A DNA stretch of 6,606 nucleotides from Pseudomonadota bacterium. Lineage in GTDB: Bacteria; Pseudomonadota; Gammaproteobacteria; Burkholderiales; Burkholderiaceae_D. The stretch lies in NCBI GenBank assembly GCA_018241865.1, contig JAFECY010000168.1:1-6606 (forward strand). Reading direction: 5' to 3'. This document shows positions 1 through 5,564 of the stretch, in pieces (the first letter of the stretch is position 1; every line of letters starts with the position of its first letter). Under the pieces are notes generated by a model. That model worked only from the letters and a program-made list of their open reading frames with translations. It ran no database searches and was not told where the DNA came from. The position numbers and the translations under genes are program-made.

Positions 1-83
1 ACTTTCCAGCCATCGGCCAGCAACTGCCGCACATATTCGCGGCCGATGCCGCGTGATGCGCCTATCACCAAAGCGGTTGGCAT
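1..83 (-). CDS. Short-chain dehydrogenase/reductase, N-terminal fragment
   Basis: Only the first 27 codons are present; the rest lies beyond the left edge. The fragment opens with a short beta strand (TALVIG) followed by the glycine-rich dinucleotide-binding turn G8-A9-S10-R11-G12-I13-G14. This is the GxxxGxG pattern of classical SDR oxidoreductases, which bind NAD(P)(H) in a Rossmann fold. The start is well supported: an AGAGGAGGG Shine-Dalgarno tract lies just upstream of the ATG (minus strand, about 89-97). The gene follows the thiolase by 75 bases in the same direction, but a probable terminator lies between, so it may be only partly co-transcribed. The substrate cannot be told from the fragment. 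A role in acyl-CoA or branched-chain metabolism is inferred from position alone. Confidence 0.8.
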   Translation of the reverse strand, partial: MPTALVIGASRGIGREYVRQLLADGWK

Positions 84-110
84 GTCGTTCCCTCCTCTTG
101 ATTCTTCTTG

Positions 111-146
111 CGGCAAAACAAAGTGCGGATCGGAATCCGTCCGCAC
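111..146 (-). terminator. Probable intrinsic terminator after the thiolase gene
   Basis: On the minus strand, GTGCGGA (146-140) and TCCGCAC (129-123) form a perfect 7-bp stem. The 10-base loop contains a further short CGG/CCG pairing. TTTGTTTT follows at once (122-115). The hairpin begins 12 bases after the thiolase stop codon. A GC-rich stem plus a T-rich tract broken by one G fits a moderate rho-independent terminator. Because a co-oriented SDR gene with its own strong ribosome binding site starts at 83, termination may be partial. Confidence 0.55.
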
Positions 147-158
147 CCTCTTGCTTGA

Positions 159-1340
159 TTACACCAGCTCGATTGCCATCGCAGTCGCTTCGCCGCCACC
201 GATGCACAGCGAGGCGACGCCGCGTTTGCCGCCGGTTTGCTTCAATGCACCGATCAAGCTGACGATGATGCGTGCGCCGGATGCGCCGATCGGATGACCG
301 AGGGCGCAAGCGCCGCCGTGAATATTGACTTTCTCATGCGCGATGCCGAGGTCTTTCATCGCTGCCATCGGCACGGCCGCGAAGGCTTCGTTGATCTCGA
401 ACAGATCGACTTCCGCCGTGCTCCAGCCCACCTTGCTGTACAACTTTTGAATCGCGCCGATCGGCGCGGTGGTGAACCATTCCGGCTCTTGTGAATGGCG
501 GGCGTGACCGAGAATTTTTGCAATGGGCGTACAGCCGAGTTTCTTCGCGGTCGATTCGCGCATCAGCACCAGCGCGGCGGCACCGTCGTTGATCGAGGAC
601 GAAGAAGCGGCGGTGATGGTGCCGTCTTTCTTGAAGGCTGGTTTCAAGGAAGGAATCTTGTCGAGCTTGGCTTTCAGCGGGCCTTCGTCTTTGTCGATCA
701 CCACATCGCCGCCACGGCCGCTGACCGTCACCGGGGCGATTTCCCACTTGAACGCACCGCTGTTGGTGGCGGCTTGCGCGCGCTTGACCGATTCGATCGC
801 GAAGGCGTCTTGCGCTTCGCGGGTGAAGCTGTACTTGGCGGCGCATTCTTCGCCGAAGGTGCCCATCGAGCGGCCTTTTTCATAGGCGTCTTCCAGACCG
901 TCGAGCATCATGTGATCGAACAACTGACCGTGGCCGATGCGATAACCGCCGCGCGCCTTGGTCATCAGATAGGGCGCATTGGTCATCGACTCCATGCCGC
1001 CGGTGACCACCACCTCGTTGGTGCCGGCGACGATCGAGTCGTAACCGTACATGGTCGCTTGCATCGCCGCGCCGCACATCTTCGACAGCGTGACCGCGCC
1101 GGTGGACACCGGCAAGCCAGCCTTAATCATGGCTTGTCGTGCCGGCGCTTGCCCTTGGCCTGCCATCAGGCAGTTGCCGAGAATGACGTCTTGCACTTGC
1201 GCCGGCTTCAAGCCGGCGCGTTCGACGGCGGCGCGAATCGCGACTGCGCCGAGTTCGTTGGCCGACAACGCGGAAAAATCGCCTTGAAACGCGCCCATGG
1301 GCGTGCGGGCTGCGCCGACGATGACGATGGGATCATTCAT
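159..1340 (-). CDS. Acetyl-CoA acetyltransferase (thiolase family)
   Basis: This 393-residue protein has the usual length of biosynthetic-type thiolases, which interconvert two acetyl-CoA with acetoacetyl-CoA plus CoA. The catalytic residues are all visible: nucleophile Cys89 (SKMCGAAMQA), Asn317 in NEAFA, His349 in ALGHPIGASGAR and Cys379 in CIGGGEA. These positions match or nearly match the well-studied Zoogloea enzyme. The SSSSINDGAAAL stretch (246-257) is the conserved CoA-proximal loop. The ATG is preceded by GGAGG at good spacing, and the gene starts 27 bases after the aceK stop, so the two are probably co-transcribed. In a leucine-degradation setting it would cleave acetoacetyl-CoA derived from HMG-CoA lyase product. 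The sequence after Cys89 is GAAM where GSG-type residues are usual. A broader 3-ketoacyl-CoA thiolase specificity cannot be excluded. Confidence 0.93.
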   Translation of the reverse strand: MNDPIVIVGAARTPMGAFQGDFSALSANELGAVAIRAAVERAGLKPAQVQDVILGNCLMAGQGQAPARQAMIKAGLPVSTGAVTLSKMCGAAMQATMYGYDSIVAGTNEVVVTGGMESMTNAPYLMTKARGGYRIGHGQLFDHMMLDGLEDAYEKGRSMGTFGEECAAKYSFTREAQDAFAIESVKRAQAATNSGAFKWEIAPVTVSGRGGDVVIDKDEGPLKAKLDKIPSLKPAFKKDGTITAASSSSINDGAAALVLMRESTAKKLGCTPIAKILGHARHSQEPEWFTTAPIGAIQKLYSKVGWSTAEVDLFEINEAFAAVPMAAMKDLGIAHEKVNIHGGACALGHPIGASGARIIVSLIGALKQTGGKRGVASLCIGGGEATAMAIELV

Positions 1341-1367
1341 GTTACTTCCTCCAGTTCAAAGAAAAAA

Positions 1368-3164
1368 TCAGATAATTTTTGGTGTGCCGCTTGATGCATT
1401 GGACTGATGGCAAAAACGAATTTCTTGTGGATAGGGAAAGACGTCTTCGACATAACCCTGCATTATCCGCTGTTTTCGCGCTTCCCAAAATTCCGGCGTC
1501 AGCAAGTCGGCGTGATGTTTCATGAAGTAATGCCGCACTCTGGGATTGCCGAGTAAAAATGTTCCAAGCTGCTCGGGGAACACATCGTTTTTGGCGATCG
1601 CATACCACGGCTCGGCCGACATTTCCTCTTCCTCATTGCGCGCTGCTGGAATCGCGCGGAAATTGCAATCGGTGACGTATTCGATCTCGTCGTAATCGTA
1701 GAACACCACGCGGCCATGTTTGGTGACGCCGAAATTTTTGTACAGCATGTCACCAGGGAAGATATTCGCCCCGACCAATTCCTTGATGGCGTTGCCGTAT
1801 TCGCGCACACCGTGTTCGAGCGCGTCCTCATCGCCGCGCTGTTCGGCATCGGCCAACCAGATGTTCAGCGGCGTCATGCGCCGTTCGATGTACACATGCT
1901 TGATGATGATTTGCTCTTCCTCTTCCTCGACGATGGAGGGCGCGACTTCTTTCAAGTTAGCCAGCAAATCTTTGGAAAAACGATGGCGCGGAAAGGCGAC
2001 GTTGGAGTATTCGAGCGTATCGGCCATGCGGCCGACGCGATCATGGTTTTTCACCAGCAGATATTTTTCTTTGACTAGTTCGCGCGTGGTTTCCTTGGGC
2101 GCGGGGAAATGGTCCTTGATGACCTTGAACACGTAGGGAAAGGACGGCAACGAAAATACCACCATCACCAACCCGCGTATGCCCGGCGCGGCCTCGAAGC
2201 GATCAGAAGAATGATGCAGGTGATGCAGGAAATCGCGGTAGAACAAACCCTTGCCGAGTTTTTGCAAACCGAGAATGGTGTAAATCTCGCTGCGCGGCTT
2301 GTAAGGCATCAAGCTGCGTAGAAAGTGCACATAAGCGGAGGGCACTTCCATATCGACCATGAAATAGGCGCGGGTGAAAGAAAACAGCACGGTGATGAGC
2401 ACGGGATCGAAGATGATGGTGTCGAGCAGTAATTCACCTTTGCGATTTTGCAGAATCGGAATCATGAAAGGGTAGATTCGGCTGCCGTTGATGCCCTTGC
2501 CGACGATGTAAGCGCCCTTGTTGCGATAGAACAGACTCGACAGCACCTGCAATTGATAATTCGCTTCACGCGCATGTTGGCCGAACACCTCGTCCACGCG
2601 TGCTTCGATGTAGCCGATGTCACGCTCCAAATCGACGAAGGTCGATTGTAATTTGAAGTGCGCGATCAAACGACGCATCGCCGGCCGCATGCCTTCGCGG
2701 TCGGGGTAATACACGCGATATGCCGGTGTACCCTCGATCGGCTCGATGTACTCGGTCGATACGGCTGGGCGCACGAAAATAAAATCGTTGTGGAAGTAGG
2801 TGCGGTGCAGAATGTTGCAGCAAACCGAATTGAAAAAGATTTCCGCCAGCTCCGGCTGCTTGTGGTTGACCAGCAAGCCGATGTAATGCAACTTGACCTC
2901 GCGCCAAACATCATCCGACAACTCCTCTTGGTCGTATTCGTCCTCCAGTATCTGCACGCATTCTTGCACCCGGCTGTCGTAATAAGCGATGCGTTCGCGC
3001 GCGGCGACCTGCGCTTCCTTCCAAGCGCTTTGCTCGAAATAGCGCTTAGCTTGCTGACTGGCTTGACGGAACAAACGGTAATGTTTGTCGAATCCATCGA
3101 GTATGGTGCGCGCAAGATCGAAGGCGATTTGCGAGGAAAGTAGTTTAGGAAAAGCGGCTTGCAT
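1368..3164 (-). CDS. aceK: Isocitrate dehydrogenase kinase/phosphatase AceK
   Basis: AceK is the bifunctional cytoplasmic enzyme that phosphorylates isocitrate dehydrogenase, switching it off and sending isocitrate into the glyoxylate bypass, and also reverses this. The protein has 598 residues against 578 in E. coli, which is normal for betaproteobacteria. The N-terminal half is the AceK-specific regulatory domain. The kinase fold starts with the nucleotide loop near 326-350 ([12 protein letters not shown], then [10 protein letters not shown]). It continues through [10 protein letters not shown] (374-383) and [12 protein letters not shown] (426-437). The catalytic core is GDMLYKNFG (471-479) with Asp472 and Asn477, then YDYDE (489-493) with Asp490. 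These correspond, as I recall, to E. coli Asp457, Asn462 and Asp475 with a constant offset of 15. The ATG is the first in frame after an upstream TAG. It lacks a purine-rich ribosome site; the bases before it read CCCTCCCGATACCC. No aceA or aceB is present. Sampled stretches are lower in GC than the neighbours. Confidence 0.97.
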   Translation of the reverse strand: MQAAFPKLLSSQIAFDLARTILDGFDKHYRLFRQASQQAKRYFEQSAWKEAQVAARERIAYYDSRVQECVQILEDEYDQEELSDDVWREVKLHYIGLLVNHKQPELAEIFFNSVCCNILHRTYFHNDFIFVRPAVSTEYIEPIEGTPAYRVYYPDREGMRPAMRRLIAHFKLQSTFVDLERDIGYIEARVDEVFGQHAREANYQLQVLSSLFYRNKGAYIVGKGINGSRIYPFMIPILQNRKGELLLDTIIFDPVLITVLFSFTRAYFMVDMEVPSAYVHFLRSLMPYKPRSEIYTILGLQKLGKGLFYRDFLHHLHHSSDRFEAAPGIRGLVMVVFSLPSFPYVFKVIKDHFPAPKETTRELVKEKYLLVKNHDRVGRMADTLEYSNVAFPRHRFSKDLLANLKEVAPSIVEEEEEQIIIKHVYIERRMTPLNIWLADAEQRGDEDALEHGVREYGNAIKELVGANIFPGDMLYKNFGVTKHGRVVFYDYDEIEYVTDCNFRAIPAARNEEEEMSAEPWYAIAKNDVFPEQLGTFLLGNPRVRHYFMKHHADLLTPEFWEARKQRIMQGYVEDVFPYPQEIRFCHQSNASSGTPKII

Positions 3165-3233
3165 GGGTATCGGGAGGGCAATAAAACGCTAGTGTAATCA
3201 ATGGGACTGAACAGAAATAGAAAATCCTATTTA

Positions 3234-3308
3234 ACCACGGCGGGCACGGCGAACACGGCGGAAAACCTCTGCTTTGGGTTTCGCCGTGCTCGCCGTGTGC
3301 GCCGTGGT
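3234..3308. repeat. Intergenic dyad repeat of 9-base units (hairpin) between ivd and aceK
   Basis: The left arm consists of three 9-base units ending in CACGGCG: ACCACGGCG (3234), GGCACGGCG (3243) and AACACGGCG (3252). The right arm (3282-3308) is their reverse complement in mirrored order: CGCCGTGCT, CGCCGTGTG, CGCCGTGGT. The arms pair over 27 positions with mismatches only at the first two bases of the middle unit and one base of the inner unit. The apex is a 21-base segment that can partly pair further (AAACC with GGTTT). The right arm ends 14 bases from the ivd stop codon. No clean T-run follows the hairpin in the direction of transcription, so it is not a standard terminator. It resembles the dispersed 9-base-phased palindromes found between genes in many proteobacteria (recollection). 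The rest of the 3165-3322 gap is AT-richer and shows no gene; any aceK promoter in it is weak. Confidence 0.8.
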
Positions 3309-3322
3309 AAAAGCATTTTTCG

Positions 3323-4507
3323 TTAACAAGTTTCAGCAAACAATTCTCGGCCAATCAACATGCGGCGGATTTCGCTGGTGCCAGCGCCAATCTCGTACAG
3401 TTTGGCGTCGCGCCACAGGCGGCCGGTTGGAAATTCATTGATGTAGCCATTGCCGCCCAGCGCCTGGATCGCTTCACCGGCCATCCAAGTCGCTTTTTCG
3501 GCGGAGTACAGAATCGCGCCGGCGGCATCTTTGCGCAGAGCGCGCACCGCGTCAGGCGTGTGCGCGCGGTCGCAGGCTTGGCCGACTGCATAGACGTAGG
3601 ACTTGCACGCCATCATGGTCGAATACATGTCCGCCATTTTGCCTTGCATGAGTTGAAACTCGCCGATGGCCTGACCGAACTGCTTGCGGTCGTGAATGTA
3701 AGGCACCACCACATCCATGCACGCCTGCATGATGCCCAAAGGGCCGCCAGACAACACGGCGCGTTCGTAATCCAACCCCGACATCAGCACATTGACGCCA
3801 CCACCGACGGCACCCAGCACATTCTCGGCCGGCACTTCGCAATCGGTGAACACCAGTTCGCCGGTGTGCGAGCCGCGCATGCCCAGCTTGTCGAGCTTTT
3901 GCGCCACCTTGAATCCCTTGAAATGCTTCTCGACCAGGAAAGCCGTCATGCCGCGCGCGCCAGCCTGGGTATCGGTCTTGGCATACACCACCAGCACATC
4001 GGCATCGGGGCCATTGGTGATCCACATCTTGCTGCCGTTCAGGACATAGCAGTCGCCCTTGCGGTCGGCGCGCAGCTTCATCGATACCACGTCGGAACCG
4101 GCATTCGGCTCCGACATCGCCAGCGCACCGATGCAGTCGCCGGAAATCAGCTTCGGCAGGTATTTGTCCTTTTGCGCCTGCGTGCCCTTGCGGTGGATCT
4201 GGTTGACGCACAGGTTGGAATGCGCGCCATAGGAGAGCGCCACCGAAGCGGAAGCGCGCGAGATTTCTTCCATGGCGACGATATGCGCCAGGTAACCCAT
4301 CGCAGCGCCGCCGTATTCCTCGCTGGCCGTGATGCCGAGGATACCGAGATCGCCCATCTTCTTCCACAGATCCATCGGAAACTGGTCGTCGCGGTCGATG
4401 GCGGCGGCGCGCGGCGCGATCTCGGCTTGCGCGAATTGCTGCACGCTGCTGCGCAAGGCGGCGATATCTTCGCCGTGGTCGAAACTCAATCCGGGCAAGT
4501 GCAGCAT
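3323..4507 (-). CDS. ivd: Isovaleryl-CoA dehydrogenase (LiuA type)
   Basis: This FAD-dependent acyl-CoA dehydrogenase oxidises isovaleryl-CoA to 3-methylcrotonyl-CoA, the first committed step of leucine breakdown after the branched-chain oxo-acid dehydrogenase, and passes electrons to ETF. At 394 residues it is full length. The two family signatures are present: [12 protein letters not shown] (128-139) and [19 protein letters not shown] (349-367). The decisive point is the catalytic base. Glu248 sits in [14 protein letters not shown], the position characteristic of isovaleryl-CoA dehydrogenase. The usual C-terminal base of short- and medium-chain enzymes is replaced by Ala375 in [12 protein letters not shown]. 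The ATG has an AGGAGG site 5 bases upstream and follows the thioesterase stop by 24 bases. Downstream comes the dyad repeat, then aceK. Confidence 0.95.
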   Translation of the reverse strand: MLHLPGLSFDHGEDIAALRSSVQQFAQAEIAPRAAAIDRDDQFPMDLWKKMGDLGILGITASEEYGGAAMGYLAHIVAMEEISRASASVALSYGAHSNLCVNQIHRKGTQAQKDKYLPKLISGDCIGALAMSEPNAGSDVVSMKLRADRKGDCYVLNGSKMWITNGPDADVLVVYAKTDTQAGARGMTAFLVEKHFKGFKVAQKLDKLGMRGSHTGELVFTDCEVPAENVLGAVGGGVNVLMSGLDYERAVLSGGPLGIMQACMDVVVPYIHDRKQFGQAIGEFQLMQGKMADMYSTMMACKSYVYAVGQACDRAHTPDAVRALRKDAAGAILYSAEKATWMAGEAIQALGGNGYINEFPTGRLWRDAKLYEIGAGTSEIRRMLIGRELFAETC

Positions 4508-4531
4508 GGCGGCCTCCTGGTGGGGTTCAGC

Positions 4532-4966
4532 TTATTTCTGCTCGATGGCAAACACGGTTTGCTGCATGACGGCGCACAGCTTTTCGACGCCCTGGTTCAG
4601 CGACAGCAGCTCGACCGAGGTCACCGCCAGCGTCTTGCCGGCGCGCAGAATCTTGCCGCGCCCGATCAGCGCCTCGCCCTTGGCCGGGGCCAGGAAGTTG
4701 ATCTTGTATTCCACTGCCAGGCAATCGTAATCCGGCAGCATCAGGCTGTTGGCGGTCAGGCCGCCGGTGGCGTCGCCCAGCGTGCCGATCACGCCACCGT
4801 GGAAAAAACCGTGATGCTGCGAGGCGGCCGGGCTCATCGGCAGCAGGGTTTCGCAAGTGCCGCGACCGATGTGGACGATGCGCGCGCCGAGCGCCTGCAA
4901 TGCGCCCTGCTTGTTGAAAATCTCGTGCATGATGTTGGAGACTTGTTCGGTAACGGCATCGTTCAT
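4532..4966 (-). CDS. PaaI-family hot-dog acyl-CoA thioesterase
   Basis: The 144-residue protein has the size and pattern of the PaaI group of hot-dog fold thioesterases, which hydrolyse acyl-CoA to free acid and CoA and are usually tetrameric. The signature is HHGFFHGGVIGTLGDATGG (51-69), with His56-Gly57-Gly58 and the putative catalytic Asp65 on the central helix. YKINFLAPA (87-95) is the conserved strand that follows. I chose the ATG at 4966 over an upstream in-frame GTG at 5008. The extra 14 residues (TDFPPSIHHGTRT) look unlike the family, and no ribosome site precedes the GTG; a weak GGA precedes the ATG. It lies between the regulator and ivd, all co-oriented. A housekeeping role in freeing CoA from accumulated branched acyl-CoA esters is inferred. 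The true substrate is not visible, and an aromatic acyl-CoA is possible. Confidence 0.88.
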   Translation of the reverse strand: MNDAVTEQVSNIMHEIFNKQGALQALGARIVHIGRGTCETLLPMSPAASQHHGFFHGGVIGTLGDATGGLTANSLMLPDYDCLAVEYKINFLAPAKGEALIGRGKILRAGKTLAVTSVELLSLNQGVEKLCAVMQQTVFAIEQK

Positions 4967-5015
4967 GGTTCTTGTTCCGTGGTGGATGGATGGTGGGAAA
5001 TCTGTCACGTAAAAT

Positions 5016-5450
5016 TCACGCAGCCTGTCGCATGCGCGTTGGTTTGCGCTTCGACACTTTCGTATTTTTTGCGCCGGTTTTCAGCACGTTCCGGCAAGTT
5101 TGTTCATGCAGGGCAATTTCAGCCAGCGTGACATCGATATCCTCGCGCTGACGTTCCAAGGTTGCGCGATGCTGCGTCAGTACGTCGAGAAACCGCCGGA
5201 TCTGCGGTGCCGAATCGCCGGACGACTCATACATATCGACTAAATCTTTGATTTCCGCCAGCGACAAGCCGAGTCGCTTGCCGCGCAAAGTCAGCTTCAG
5301 ACGTGTGCGATCACGCGACGTATAGACCCGCATATGGCCGTTGACGCCGACGCGTTGTGGGCTGAGCAAACCGCGATCCTCGTAGAAGCGAATCGCACGC
5401 GGCGTGATGTCGAATTCGCGTGCCAGCTCGGTGATGGTGTAGCTCAACAT
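5016..5450 (-). CDS. liuR: MerR-family transcriptional regulator, LiuR-like
   Basis: The 144-residue protein begins with a MerR winged helix-turn-helix (residues 3-72). Recognisable parts are YTITELAREFDITPRAIRFYE for the recognition helix, the wing around HMRVYTSRD (39-47) and GLSLAEIKDLVDMY (61-74). A predicted coiled-coil dimerisation helix runs about 82-122. The single cysteine (Cys119) makes a metal sensor unlikely. A lysine/arginine-rich tail closes the protein (124-141). LiuR regulators of this type control leucine/isovalerate degradation in proteobacteria. The adjacent ivd and the palindrome just upstream support the name, but the effector is not visible. The ATG matches the family start, yet no Shine-Dalgarno sequence precedes it (TGCCATTCTAGTCC). 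It is the first gene of the minus-strand run and is likely autoregulated. Confidence 0.85.
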   Translation of the reverse strand: MLSYTITELAREFDITPRAIRFYEDRGLLSPQRVGVNGHMRVYTSRDRTRLKLTLRGKRLGLSLAEIKDLVDMYESSGDSAPQIRRFLDVLTQHRATLERQREDIDVTLAEIALHEQTCRNVLKTGAKNTKVSKRKPTRMRQAA

Positions 5451-5452
5451 GG

Positions 5453-5491
5453 ACTAGAATGGCAGTTAACGTTAACGTCAAGCACATTGTA
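5453..5491 (-). promoter_or_regulatory. Candidate promoter(s) of the liuR-ivd run
   Basis: Two alternatives are visible on the minus strand. The first is a TACAAT -10 element (5491-5486), one base from consensus. Its -35 is poor (TTCCAT at 17-base spacing), and it would start transcription near 5479, inside the operator, leaving a leader of about 30 bases. The second has TTGACG (5481-5476) as -35 and TCTAGT (5458-5453) as -10 at 17-base spacing. It would start transcription at or just inside the regulator's ATG (5450). I cannot choose between them from sequence alone. Confidence 0.4.
5466..5481. promoter_or_regulatory. Probable LiuR operator palindrome
   Basis: The sequence TTAACGTTAACGTCAA is a 16-base imperfect palindrome with a perfect 10-base core, ACGTTAACGT (5469-5478). 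Its outer TT/AA ends match, with one mismatched pair between. It lies 15 bases upstream of the regulator ATG in the divergent gap. A symmetric site with ACGT half-sites next to a LiuR-type gene agrees with the LiuR motif as I recall it from comparative genomics. It overlaps both candidate promoters, so repression and autoregulation are plausible. It is also 83 bases upstream of the divergent hydrolase start and could control that gene too. Confidence 0.7.
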
Positions 5492-5564
5492 GGCGGAGCG
5501 GGCCAAAAATGGAATCTTGTCCGATTGGCATTCTTCGCTGCCTCCAGCAGTAACACGGAACGCT

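Noticed and set aside
495..1394. 299-codon open frame on the plus strand opposite the thiolase
   Set aside because: It is a shadow of a well-supported thiolase gene; the composition is Arg/His/Gly-rich and no domain is visible.
3234..3308. Short repeats considered as a CRISPR array
   Set aside because: The units are 9 bases, directly abutting without spacers, and arranged as an inverted dyad. No cas genes are nearby.
3145..3354. 69-codon minus-strand frame with an HGAHGEHGE peptide
   Set aside because: The peptide is simply the 9-base repeat dyad read in phase, and the frame overlaps the ends of ivd and aceK. It is a spurious repeat translation.
4967..5008. Upstream GTG start that would extend the thioesterase by 14 residues
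   Set aside because: No ribosome site precedes it, and the added residues do not resemble the family N-terminus. The ATG at 4966 fits PaaI length better. The GTG is only 7 bases from the liuR stop, so coupling is not fully excluded.
5004..5013. Possible second LiuR half-site (CACGTAAA) between liuR and the thioesterase
   Set aside because: Only one ACGTnAA half is present; the opposite half does not match the palindrome at more than chance level.
3560..5131. 523-codon open frame on the plus strand, opposite ivd, the thioesterase and the end of liuR
   Set aside because: It lies antisense to three genes with clear family motifs, its translation is rich in His, Arg, Gln and Ala as expected from a GC-rich antisense frame, and it shows no recognisable domain.
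5487..5540. Plus-strand promoter for the MBL hydrolase (TTGTAG or TTGTCC as -35)
   Set aside because: No acceptable -10 element is found at 16-18 bases from either hexamer, so I did not list it as a feature.
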